NCBI RefSeq assembly: GCF_023283895.1
Contig: NZ_JAKILB010000016.1
Location: 1 to 64,000 of the forward strand
DNA length: 64,000 bases
DNA from: Shewanella pneumatophori
GTDB taxonomy: Bacteria; Pseudomonadota; Gammaproteobacteria; Enterobacterales; Shewanellaceae
Direction of reading: 5' to 3'
The position numbers were made by a program, and so were the translations under genes. The notes under the pieces were generated by a model that worked only from the letters and a program-made list of their open reading frames with translations, was not told the DNA's origin and ran no database searches. Numbering within the stretch: the stretch's first letter is position 1; every line of letters starts with the position of its first letter. This document shows, piece after piece, positions 52,992 through 61,549 of this stretch.

Positions 52992-53243
52992 TCACTTCAA
53001 ACGCTTAAATACCTTTTGCTGACACTGAGGACAAAAATAAGAATGGCGATGGATTTTGCTAGCGCATTCAGGGCAAGGAAGCATTCGACGGTCTTTACTG
53101 AATAACAGTAATAACACCCCAATTGGTCCCAACACATAACCTAATAACGCCCCCGCTACAACATTGCCCTTGCTATAACCAATCACGGTTGAGAGCACTA
53201 GCATTACCAAGTAAAAGCCTAGCCAGAATAGAATGTTATCCAT
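52992..53243 (-). CDS. Small membrane protein with zinc ribbon
   Basis: This 83-residue protein has two TM helices (about 3-22 and 27-47) followed by a cytoplasmic zinc ribbon CPEC-x10-CPQC. The ATG at 53243 is used; an in-frame TTG at 53249 overlaps the upstream stop codon. It is the last gene of a three-gene minus-strand set with a porin and a PBP-like protein. The function is unknown. Confidence 0.65.
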   Translation of the reverse strand: MDNILFWLGFYLVMLVLSTVIGYSKGNVVAGALLGYVLGPIGVLLLLFSKDRRMLPCPECASKIHRHSYFCPQCQQKVFKRLK

Positions 53244-53245
53244 AA

Positions 53246-54283
53246 TCAAAATACAAAGTTAATGCTGAGAGTAACTAAATCAACATCTGAGCTTTCACTG
53301 TATTCAAGGGGCGAAGTAATAAATTGTCCCCGATTTCCCTCCTCACTGGAGAAGATCATTTGGTACTCTAAATTTAACGAAATGGTTGATGTGGCATCGT
53401 ATCTAACACCTGCTGTGACCCCTTTACTCTTACGGGACTGATGACTTTCGGCGTAGGTTAAATAAGGAGAGAAGTCATCAAAGGCATAAATCATTGAGGC
53501 GTACCAATTAGCCTGAATACGATCAACTTCCACTTCAGCCATCCACAGCCATGACTCAAAACTATATTCCGCACCTAAGGTGTAAATATCGAGTTTTTCA
53601 GTTATCGGAAATGGGCGTTGCGTATATTTAACTTGCATATAACCACTATGAACTCGGTAATTGAAGCCAACTAAGTCCACATACATACCGGCCATATATT
53701 CGGTATCAAACTCTAACTTTAGATTGCCTAAATCCACTTCATTTAAGCGCTCAAATCCATAATAAGGTGATACGGTTAGCTGTAAACCATCAGTCAACTC
53801 ATAGTTCCAAGCGAGTGATAAACCATCGTAAGAAGTGAACCCCAAAATACTGTCATAAACTTCCTGCGGCGGGCGAGCCCAAGGATAAGCTTGGCCCACA
53901 TAATAGTACTCAGAGGCTAAAAATAGTGGCAACCTCAATCGCCCAGCCCTTATCTCAAATTCATTGTACTCATAAGATAAGTAAGCCCATTCAAGCTCAG
54001 GATCGCTCCATTTATCTTGAGTGCGTTTAACCACTTGGCCAGAGGCTGCAAAACCATCAAAAATATCCACATCTAACTGCAAACCAAAAGCTGTATCGCA
54101 GTCATAACAAGCTTCATCAGTAATTTCGCGACTAATGAATAATGGCGTACGATTGTCAGTTTTACTGATTGCAGTAGAGCCAAAACCACTTAGATTAATA
54201 TTATCGGTTAGTTCAATAGCAGCCATTGCAGGGCTAAGCAGCAACATAGGTAAAGCAAAAGCGGCAATTCGACGAAATAACAT
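53246..54283 (-). CDS. Outer-membrane porin-like barrel
   Basis: This 345-residue protein has a signal peptide (cut after AMA, about residue 21) and barrel strands ending in LSINFVF. It resembles the porin-like proteins that sit beside PBP-like genes and hybrid kinases in marine gammaproteobacteria. A CYDC motif near residue 60 could form a disulfide. It starts 2 nt after the PBP-like gene, so they are coupled. Substrate unknown. Confidence 0.7.
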   Translation of the reverse strand: MLFRRIAAFALPMLLLSPAMAAIELTDNINLSGFGSTAISKTDNRTPLFISREITDEACYDCDTAFGLQLDVDIFDGFAASGQVVKRTQDKWSDPELEWAYLSYEYNEFEIRAGRLRLPLFLASEYYYVGQAYPWARPPQEVYDSILGFTSYDGLSLAWNYELTDGLQLTVSPYYGFERLNEVDLGNLKLEFDTEYMAGMYVDLVGFNYRVHSGYMQVKYTQRPFPITEKLDIYTLGAEYSFESWLWMAEVEVDRIQANWYASMIYAFDDFSPYLTYAESHQSRKSKGVTAGVRYDATSTISLNLEYQMIFSSEEGNRGQFITSPLEYSESSDVDLVTLSINFVF

Positions 54284-54285
54284 GG

Positions 54286-54774
54286 CTACTCTCCCTGCGG
54301 CACGGTTATTAATATGTTCACTTCTTCAGGTACTGACTCAATGGGCGCATAAGCAATGCCATTAGGGTTATCGTTCAACCATTTTAAAATTTGCTTGATA
54401 TCGTCACTGTCTAGTTCTTCAGGTGGGGAGCCTTTACCCGAAAAGGCCAGTCCAGCCCAGTAACCATTCATTTGAGAAACGGACTTACCCAATAACATTT
54501 TATAGAAGTCTTCACGATGAATAGAGGCCTCGGGCAGATCGACCAAAACGATCTTTAAACTACCAGAGATCCGCTTTGATTTGCCGCGATAAAGCATGCG
54601 CGCTTTGTTCTTACTTAACGGTGGCAACTCATTGTTTAAACTGAAAATTGCAAATTCGACATCGCCATTTTCAGCAACAACGGCTGATGCATTAACTGAG
54701 GCGAAAAGGAATAGAAGTGCGACAAAAAACGAGCGGCATAGCAGCCGTATCAGCCTGTTTAGTCCCTTAAACAT
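54286..54774 (-). CDS. Short periplasmic PBP-like (PstS-type) protein
   Basis: This 162-residue protein has a signal peptide (about 10-30) and one lobe of a type-2 periplasmic-binding fold (LPPLSKNKARMLYRGKSKRI, then VDLPEASIHREDFYKMLLGKS), typical of PstS-like proteins of about 150 residues. GAGGG lies 6 nt before the ATG. It is divergent from the hybrid kinase gene (102 nt gap), and such proteins often present a ligand to a sensor kinase. The link is inferred. Confidence 0.72.
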   Translation of the reverse strand: MFKGLNRLIRLLCRSFFVALLFLFASVNASAVVAENGDVEFAIFSLNNELPPLSKNKARMLYRGKSKRISGSLKIVLVDLPEASIHREDFYKMLLGKSVSQMNGYWAGLAFSGKGSPPEELDSDDIKQILKWLNDNPNGIAYAPIESVPEEVNILITVPQGE

Positions 54775-54876
54775 TAAAAACCCTCAGTCCTAGATAGTTT
54801 TGTACTATGCTGAATATAGTCAAGCCTTGTTTAAACCACAAGATTACAGCTAACTTGTTCAATTCATGGAGCAGAA

Positions 54877-57537
54877 ATGAACTTATTGAACCATTTTTCA
54901 ATAAAAACACGGATGTTGGCGCTTGTCCTTTTGCCCCTCATATTCGCCTCATTTTTATCTGGCTTAGAAATCAAAGCCCAAAGAAGCCATGTTCAGGAAC
55001 TAAATACGGTCAATCATAAAATCGACTTTCTGCAATCATTATCAAATTTAAATAACAGTATTAACCAAGCGAGAGAGGAGCTATTTAGACTTGGCGTTAA
55101 TGTCGATCTCAAGCAATTAAACACAGCTATTACAGAGGTAGAGCAGCAGTTGCCAAAAGCTTTTACGCCGCAGTATTCAGTAGAGATGCAATCATGGCTT
55201 GAAAGTATCAGCAGTACCACCAGCGAGCTTGCTGAAGTTGATGCCTTGGGATTAAATGATTGGTCTGTTTGGATCAATGAGCTACAAGTTCAAGCTATCA
55301 ATACCTTAGAGAAAGATCGCTCAAACGTTAGTGAAGAAATTAATCGTGAACTCGCCATCTTATATCAGCTGCAATGGCTCTCATTATGGTCAACCGAAGA
55401 AAAATGGTTAATTAATCAATTACTATTAAATCGCAACAGCAGCGAATTACTCAACCAACTTAATACCATCACCGAACGCCAGCAGCTATACGTAGAAAGG
55501 TTTATTGATATCAACGCTAAACCAGAGCAAGTATCACTCCTGCTCAATACCTTTTCAGATAAAGCATTCGAACAAAGTTACCAGCTTAGAAGCCATATTT
55601 TAAATGGTGATACGTTAGCTGAAGATCCACAACAAAGCCTAGCAGCCTTTGCCCAGCGACTCAGTTCGATACAATTTGTGGTAGGCACTTTTTCTAGCCA
55701 ATTAACTAACAATATCCATAATGAAATCGAACAATCAAAAAATCTCATTTTGTTATTTTGCGCAGCCCTGTTTATTTCACTGTTAATCATTGGCTTAATA
55801 GGCGCCAACTTATATGGTCGCATCATCAACTACTTACGCCATGTCATAAAAACCATGTCGCAAATCGAAGAAACCCACGATTACTCGAAAAAAATTAATG
55901 AAAGTGGTCAGGATGAACTAAGCCTGTTTTCCAACAAGCTTAATAACCTGATTAACGAGCGCCATCAAAACGAACAAAAAATTCTGCGAGCGAAATCTGA
56001 GGCCGAAAAAGCCAATCAGGCTAAAAGTTCATTCTTAGCCAATATGTCTCATGAAATTAGAACCCCACTTAACGGCATTATTGGTATGTCAGATATTATG
56101 GCTGGCACTAAGCTAACAGCCATTCAAAATGAATATCTGCAAACCATTGAAACCTCGTCGCAAACCTTATTACTACTAATTAACGACATTCTCGACCTAT
56201 CAAAAATCGAATCAGGCAACCTGTCTATCACCAATACGGACGCCAATATTACCGAGGTCATTTACGACACCTTAACCATAGTGTTAGCAAAAGTTGCAGA
56301 GAAAAACCTAACCTTAGAAGTGGAAATTGACGATGAAATCCCTTACCTAATCTCACTCGACGAACACCGTATGCGACAGGTGTTAATGAACTTACTCTCC
56401 AATGCTGTCAAATTCACTAACGAGGGCAGCATCAAAGTCGTAGCTAAATGCACCAAAGACACTGCTGGCTATATTGATATGCAAATAAGCATACACGACA
56501 CAGGAATAGGCATCGCCAAAGAGAAACAAGAGCAAATATTCTCGCCTTTTACCCAAGAAGACGACACGATCACGCGCCAATTTGGCGGCACCGGCCTTGG
56601 ACTGGCTATTTGTAAGCAGTTGGTCGAGTTGATGGGCGGAACGATCAGCATCAGTTCAGTAAAAGGTGAAGGATGTTGCTTTACTATCGCGCTAAAGTCA
56701 CAAATCATCACTATGGAAAAACCAACTTCAAATCAATTCGAAGGCTTAACGGCAGCGCTGTTCTCTAATAATTCCCAGCTAAATCACCTGCTAGATAAAG
56801 AGTGTCAGCAACAAGGATTTAATCTCAACTATCATTACCAATCTTGCTTTGACTTGCTTCAAGATAAGCAAACATTCGACTTACTGTTTGTTGATAGCTC
56901 ATGCTCAACCAGAGATGCCATAAGCACCTTGCCAGAATTACTGCAGCAAAAGAATATTTTCACCATTGCGGTAAATACGCCTACAGAAAAACGTGCTCAA
57001 GACAATATGGACGCGACAATCACTCTGCCACTGCTAGGGAATCGCTTTAAAAACGCAATTCACAACGGCATAGAAAGCCGGGAATTACGCCAAAAACAAC
57101 ATGCTGCAGCATCAGATAGTAGCGCAGCGAGTATCAATGAAGCTGACAAAGTTAATGTGGTCATTTTGATCGTTGAAGATAATCTAGTGAATCAAAAGGT
57201 CGCCTCATTACTGATCAAGCAAGCAGGCTTTGATTTTATTATCGCCAATAATGGCCAAGAGGCTTATGAATTTATCAGCACCGGAGAAGCTATTCACGCC
57301 ATCTTGATGGATTGCATGATGCCCGTTATGGATGGATTCACTGCAACCGAGAAAATTAGAGCGTGGGAAAGTGATAACTCGCTGCAACGCTTACCTATCA
57401 TTGCTCTAACGGCAAGTGTGCTAGATCAAGATATTCAAAAGTGCTATCAATCAGGTATGGACGACTACCTTGCTAAGCCATTTAAAAAAGAAGCCTTACT
57501 GCACAAGCTAAGATCGATTCCCAAACTAGCCAGCTAG
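54877..57537 (+). CDS. Hybrid sensor histidine kinase
   Basis: This 886-residue membrane kinase has TM1 (about 12-30), a helical periplasmic domain (about 31-285), TM2 (about 288-310), HAMP (about 311-365), a DHp domain with His392 (MSHEIRTPLNG) and a catalytic domain (NAVKFT, DTGIGIAKE, GTGLGLAI). A degenerate receiver-like spacer (about 625-720) precedes a receiver with Asp812 (LMDCMMPVMDG). No HPt domain is attached, so a separate HPt such as the one at 50019 could complete the relay. It is divergent from the PBP-like and porin genes. Confidence 0.9.
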   Translation: MNLLNHFSIKTRMLALVLLPLIFASFLSGLEIKAQRSHVQELNTVNHKIDFLQSLSNLNNSINQAREELFRLGVNVDLKQLNTAITEVEQQLPKAFTPQYSVEMQSWLESISSTTSELAEVDALGLNDWSVWINELQVQAINTLEKDRSNVSEEINRELAILYQLQWLSLWSTEEKWLINQLLLNRNSSELLNQLNTITERQQLYVERFIDINAKPEQVSLLLNTFSDKAFEQSYQLRSHILNGDTLAEDPQQSLAAFAQRLSSIQFVVGTFSSQLTNNIHNEIEQSKNLILLFCAALFISLLIIGLIGANLYGRIINYLRHVIKTMSQIEETHDYSKKINESGQDELSLFSNKLNNLINERHQNEQKILRAKSEAEKANQAKSSFLANMSHEIRTPLNGIIGMSDIMAGTKLTAIQNEYLQTIETSSQTLLLLINDILDLSKIESGNLSITNTDANITEVIYDTLTIVLAKVAEKNLTLEVEIDDEIPYLISLDEHRMRQVLMNLLSNAVKFTNEGSIKVVAKCTKDTAGYIDMQISIHDTGIGIAKEKQEQIFSPFTQEDDTITRQFGGTGLGLAICKQLVELMGGTISISSVKGEGCCFTIALKSQIITMEKPTSNQFEGLTAALFSNNSQLNHLLDKECQQQGFNLNYHYQSCFDLLQDKQTFDLLFVDSSCSTRDAISTLPELLQQKNIFTIAVNTPTEKRAQDNMDATITLPLLGNRFKNAIHNGIESRELRQKQHAAASDSSAASINEADKVNVVILIVEDNLVNQKVASLLIKQAGFDFIIANNGQEAYEFISTGEAIHAILMDCMMPVMDGFTATEKIRAWESDNSLQRLPIIALTASVLDQDIQKCYQSGMDDYLAKPFKKEALLHKLRSIPKLAS

Positions 57538-57573
57538 TAAACTCAGCAAGTTTATTACTGACTTCTACACTAA

Positions 57574-57617
57574 GAGTAACGGTGGCAATAATATGTTGCC
57601 ACTTAAGCCCCTTACTC
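57574..57617 (+). terminator. Nested hairpin after the hybrid kinase
   Basis: The outer stem GAGTAA/TTACTC encloses the inner stem GTGGCAA-taatatg-TTGCCAC. It lies 36 nt after the stop codon without a T-run; a structured mRNA 3' end is likely. Confidence 0.45.
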
Positions 57618-57703
57618 TCAGAAAAGGTTAGAAGTTATTATTCAAGGCGTCTATTTATTCAACACTTGCATATCGCCTAGCAATCAGTTGAAATAAAAGT
57701 TAC

Positions 57704-58585
57704 ATGATTGAGTTTAATGAGCTTTTTTCACAAGGTTATTGGTGGATCTCTTTGCTTGGCGGTATTCACTGCTTAGGCCTAGGTTTATATATCCGCTATA
57801 TTTACAGTGAGCGCAGTGGTAACCACAAAATCCTCGGTGCGATTTTCAGCTTAATGGCGCTGTACTTTTTTACCGGTTTGCTCACTAACGACAACGCCCC
57901 TGCACCGCTCCAGCTATTGTTTATTTTAATCATTCCCGTCTATTTTTTGATGATGCCACTGCTTTACCTGTATTGCGATCGCAGCCTAAATGACATTGAG
58001 CAGCCTATTGGTTTCTCAGCTCATTTCTATCCCGCTATTCTAGTCGCAATATTAGTTATATGTACCGCAGCTTTCCGGCTGCGATTTGGTCACAACTGGC
58101 CACTATTCGAATTAACACATTTATCAAAACTCAAAGACTTACATATACTCAGTTTATTGCTTCCAGCACTACTTTCTATTCAAACTGCACTTTACTTTTT
58201 TTATATCATAAAAATGCTGAGCCGATATCCCGGGCGAACCTACAGAGTGCATCAGGACTCATTAAAAGATATTAAGTTTCGCTGGTTACTAGTGCTAACA
58301 CTTGCACTCATGAGCAACTGGTTACTAAGAGCCTTACTTATCATCATCCCTTTCTATATCGACGACCAAGTGTTTATTGTTAACCAAGCCGCGACAACGT
58401 TAATACTGCTATTAACTGTTTATATATTGGCGATATACGGTTTAAAACAGATCACTCGCGCCGCATTTTTGCGTGGAAAATTAGCTCAACAACCTAAAAA
58501 GCCAATGCAGGCAAGCCAGCAACTACTTAGCTCTGAAGAACTCGCCTATTTGCGACAATTGATGCAAGAAGATAAACAAAAGTAA
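57704..58585 (+). CDS. Membrane protein like AraC-type 7TM regulators, DNA-binding domain missing
   Basis: This 293-residue protein has about seven TM helices, then a short cytoplasmic tail LLSSEELAYLRQLMQEDKQK. The whole resembles the sensor half of membrane-bound AraC-family regulators, in which a similar linker leads straight into an HTH domain. Here a stop codon follows at once and the next 124 nt encode no HTH in any frame. It may be a truncated remnant or a deliberately HTH-free sensor. Confidence 0.6.
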   Translation: MIEFNELFSQGYWWISLLGGIHCLGLGLYIRYIYSERSGNHKILGAIFSLMALYFFTGLLTNDNAPAPLQLLFILIIPVYFLMMPLLYLYCDRSLNDIEQPIGFSAHFYPAILVAILVICTAAFRLRFGHNWPLFELTHLSKLKDLHILSLLLPALLSIQTALYFFYIIKMLSRYPGRTYRVHQDSLKDIKFRWLLVLTLALMSNWLLRALLIIIPFYIDDQVFIVNQAATTLILLLTVYILAIYGLKQITRAAFLRGKLAQQPKKPMQASQQLLSSEELAYLRQLMQEDKQK

Positions 58586-58709
58586 GTATTATAAATTTAT
58601 CCATTCATTAACCAAGAATGATGTATCAAGCTGCAAAGTATAACCATTCACTTTATGTTCAGAATCGCTATGCTAAGGTGGAGCATGTATAAGACTTGAG
58701 GAACATGGA

Positions 58710-59276
58710 ATGACAGCTTTAATCAAACGAATTAGCGCCAGCTTATGCTTATTAGTCAGCTTGATACTAGTGCCACAAGCTCACGCAGAAGACAGTTACG
58801 CTCAGGCAAAAAGTACCTTTCAACAAGCAAACCAAACTCATAAGTTTTTTGATAATGCCTACGGGTATGCACTGTTTCCTACCGTAGGTAAAGGTGGAAT
58901 AGGTATTGGTGCAGCTTATGGTAAAGGCCAAGTTTATCGCGGTGGTGCATACACCGGCGATACCAGCCTAACCCAAGTATCGTTTGGTTTTCAGCTAGGT
59001 GGCCAAGCCTACAGCGAGATTATTTTCTTTAAAGATGAAAAAGCTTATAAAGAATTCACTAGTGGCAGTTTTGAATTTGGCGCACAGGCATCGGCAGTAG
59101 CAATTAACATCGGCGCAAATGCCCAAGCAGGCACAACCGGTAACTCAGCAGGTGCAGGTAAAAGTGCCGCTAAAGCCGCCTATATTAACGGTATGGCAGT
59201 ATTTACCGTTGCCAAAGGTGGCTTGATGTTTGAGGCAGCCCTTGCTGGGCAATCATTCACCTTTGATGAGAGGTAA
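58710..59276 (+). CDS. SYLF/Ysc84-domain periplasmic protein
   Basis: This 188-residue protein has a signal peptide (cut after AHA, about residue 26). The SYLF (Ysc84-like lipid-binding) domain follows: YGYALFPTVGKGGIGIGAAYGKGQVY, LGGQAYSEIIFF and a closing AKGGLMFEAALAGQSFTF. Family members bind phosphoinositides in eukaryotes; the bacterial role is unknown. It has its own terminator at 59295. Confidence 0.85.
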   Translation: MTALIKRISASLCLLVSLILVPQAHAEDSYAQAKSTFQQANQTHKFFDNAYGYALFPTVGKGGIGIGAAYGKGQVYRGGAYTGDTSLTQVSFGFQLGGQAYSEIIFFKDEKAYKEFTSGSFEFGAQASAVAINIGANAQAGTTGNSAGAGKSAAKAAYINGMAVFTVAKGGLMFEAALAGQSFTFDER

Positions 59277-59294
59277 CCATTAGAGAGAAAACAT

Positions 59295-59320
59295 AAAGCC
59301 CGCAAATTAGCGGGCTTTTT
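59295..59320 (+). terminator. Intrinsic terminator of the SYLF gene
   Basis: The stem AAAGCCCGC-aaatta-GCGGGCTTT ends in a T-run 18 nt after the stop codon. Confidence 0.88.
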
Positions 59321-59390
59321 AGTAACAACATTTAGACTATTAGAAGCTCTATATCTGAGTTGGCGATTCATTACTCACCAAAAACACAGA

Positions 59391-59975
59391 TTAGTTATGC
59401 CCCCAAGGTACAGGCGGTAACGCAACAGGCTTGGTCAAATCAAAGTCGACTCTAAAGTCACGATTTTCGCGAGTTAAGCGGTAGGTAAATTCTTGCGGCT
59501 TCACGTACATGTGCCAAACGTTAGTCACCGACACATCTAAACCATTTTCTCTAAAATTGTTAATCGAGTAAGCATCAACAGGAAAAGACTGCTCAGTGTC
59601 ACTGCCCATATCAGCAGTCATTCCGCCGTACATAGTCACCTTGTCCTCAGTGCCATCTTTATGGCGATGATCATGTGCAAGGTGCAACCCATAAGGCGTT
59701 TTAGTGATCACCCAGGTACGCGAATGGTCTTCACCAACATGAAATGGCACTTTTAGTACGGTATCGCTGCATTCACGAATATGCATCACCAACTTTTTAC
59801 CACTAAAAGCTGAATCAGCAGTATTACCCGCTGTCACTGTACCTTCAAACGCCTTGCCACAATGAGCTGCAAGGTTATCAAAAAAAGCATTCTGTTCAAC
59901 AGTTGTAGCCATCGCCGGCGCAGTGAGGCTTGCCGCAGCTAATATGGCGATATGTGAGTATTTTATTGTTTTCAT
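59391..59975 (-). CDS. Exported protein of unknown function
   Basis: This 194-residue protein has a signal peptide (cut after AMA, about residue 22). The mature part has a conserved-looking His/Asp-rich centre (VGEDHSRTWVI, LHLAHDHRHKDG) and two cysteines (AAHCGKAF, IRECSDT). The ATG at 59975 is preceded by GGAGA 5 nt away; longer in-frame starts have no ribosome site. I do not recognise the family. Confidence 0.6.
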   Translation of the reverse strand: MKTIKYSHIAILAAASLTAPAMATTVEQNAFFDNLAAHCGKAFEGTVTAGNTADSAFSGKKLVMHIRECSDTVLKVPFHVGEDHSRTWVITKTPYGLHLAHDHRHKDGTEDKVTMYGGMTADMGSDTEQSFPVDAYSINNFRENGLDVSVTNVWHMYVKPQEFTYRLTRENRDFRVDFDLTKPVALPPVPWGHN

Positions 59976-60165
59976 TATTATCTCCGATGATATGTGGCTA
60001 AACATTATCATAAACAGATAAATTTTAACTGAAAGATTAAATGCTTTATAAATCAGTCGCCCGCTAACGAACAGAATAATTAACTCATTTTAGATAGCTA
60101 TAAAGTGAAAGATATCACGTATAATCGCGCGACATTTTTCAGTATCACTAAAAGCTCTCCCCCTC

Positions 60166-61095
60166 ATGAGTAAGTACACAGTACCAACCTTCTCGCTCGC
60201 AATGTTACATCCCAAATATTGGTGTGTGTTATTGATCATTAGCATTAGCTACCTTTGCAGCCTGTTGCCGTATGCAATTCAGCTCCGCCTGGGTAAATTA
60301 ATTGGGCGCGTCGTACTTAGCTTTATGAAAAGTCGCACACGCACTATTAAACGTAACCTTGAGTTGTGTTTTCCCGACATGACAGTCACCGAGCGTGAAA
60401 AGTTAGCCAAACAAAATATTGAAAACACGGGTTTGGCATTACTTGAAACTGGTATGGCTTGGTTTTGGTCTAATGAACGCATTGCTAAACACACCACAGT
60501 CGTTGGCATGGAGCATATCGACAAACTAAAAGCTGAAGGCCGCGGCGCACTGCTGATTGCCGTACATTCACTTAACCTTGAGCTTAGTGGCCGTGCATTT
60601 GGCCAATATGCACAAGGCATGGCGGTATATCGCCCGAACAACAATCCCTGTTTTGATTACTTTCAGTTGAAAGGTCGTTCTCAAGGTGGTCATACGTTAA
60701 TTCATCGTAAGAACGTTAAGTTTATGCTTGAGGCGCTTAATGATGGTGCCTTTATGTGGTACGCACCGGATCATGATTATGGTCGCCGCCGCTCAACGTT
60801 TGCACCACTGTTTGCGGTAGAAAATGCTTGTACAACCACAGGTACTAGTCTGTTAGCGGACAATACAAATTGTGCCATCGTGCCTGTGGTTTTTGTACGT
60901 GACAACGATAGCGGTCACTACACCTTAACCATTAAAGAACCGATGATAGATAAATTCCCTACAGGGGATGAACACGCAGGCGCATGCTTCATTAATAAGA
61001 TTGTTGAAGAGTCTATTATGGATGCACCTAGCCAGTACATGTGGTTGCATAGACGCTTTAAAAATCGCCCAGAAGGTGAAGCGTCTCTGTATTAA
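60166..61095 (+). CDS. lpxL: LpxL/LpxP-type Kdo2-lipid IVA acyltransferase
   Basis: This 309-residue inner-membrane enzyme adds a secondary acyl chain to lipid A. It has one N-terminal TM helix (about 20-40), a catalytic HSLNLE (H-x4-E) and the family block WYAPDHDYGRR. The ending HRRFKNRPEGE is also typical. A choice between LpxL and the cold-induced LpxP cannot be made by eye. It is monocistronic. Confidence 0.85.
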   Translation: MSKYTVPTFSLAMLHPKYWCVLLIISISYLCSLLPYAIQLRLGKLIGRVVLSFMKSRTRTIKRNLELCFPDMTVTEREKLAKQNIENTGLALLETGMAWFWSNERIAKHTTVVGMEHIDKLKAEGRGALLIAVHSLNLELSGRAFGQYAQGMAVYRPNNNPCFDYFQLKGRSQGGHTLIHRKNVKFMLEALNDGAFMWYAPDHDYGRRRSTFAPLFAVENACTTTGTSLLADNTNCAIVPVVFVRDNDSGHYTLTIKEPMIDKFPTGDEHAGACFINKIVEESIMDAPSQYMWLHRRFKNRPEGEASLY

Positions 61096-61110
61096 GGCTT
61101 AGGTTTTAAG

Positions 61111-61452
61111 CTAATCAAACCAAGCCGCGGTCTTCTCTGCTGCTTGGTTTTTTACATCATCATCAACATACATAGATACCATAGCTAAAGCAGCCGCAAG
61201 CGCACCTAAGTCATCAGAATAGCCCATCATTGGGGTTAAATCCGGTATCGCATCGATAGGTGCAATAAAGTATGCCAATGCACCAAATATCACTGTTTTA
61301 GCCCATTTAGGCGTATCTGGACGCTTGGCCGCATAATAGAGGCACAAGGCATTATCAATCACTTCAATCCCAGCTTTTCGGGCAAAGAGTTTCACCTTTT
61401 TCCAAAAGCTTTCATCGCTATATTCAAGTTTACTGTCAGTCTGTTGCGTCAT
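61111..61452 (-). CDS. YkvA-family (DUF1232) membrane protein
   Basis: This 113-residue protein has the DUF1232 core ALAYFIAPIDAIPDLTPMMGYSDDLGAL with one or two membrane helices. The start is uncertain: I use the ATG at 61452, with GGG 7 nt upstream; an in-frame ATG at 61464 has no ribosome site and lies only 5 nt past a terminator stem. The function is unknown. Confidence 0.78.
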   Translation of the reverse strand: MTQQTDSKLEYSDESFWKKVKLFARKAGIEVIDNALCLYYAAKRPDTPKWAKTVIFGALAYFIAPIDAIPDLTPMMGYSDDLGALAAALAMVSMYVDDDVKNQAAEKTAAWFD

Positions 61453-61465
61453 TATAAAGCCCATT

Positions 61466-61493
61466 AAAAAGGGAATATCCAAGATATTCCCTT
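61466..61493 (-). terminator. Intrinsic terminator of ygiQ
   Basis: On the minus strand GGGAATATC-ttg-GATATTCCC is followed by five T. It separates the radical-SAM gene from the YkvA-family gene downstream. Confidence 0.82.
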
Positions 61494-61549
61494 ATTTTAG
61501 TTTATTTAGCTATAGCAAGCTTGTCGCCAGTATTCAAAAATCTGTCTGT

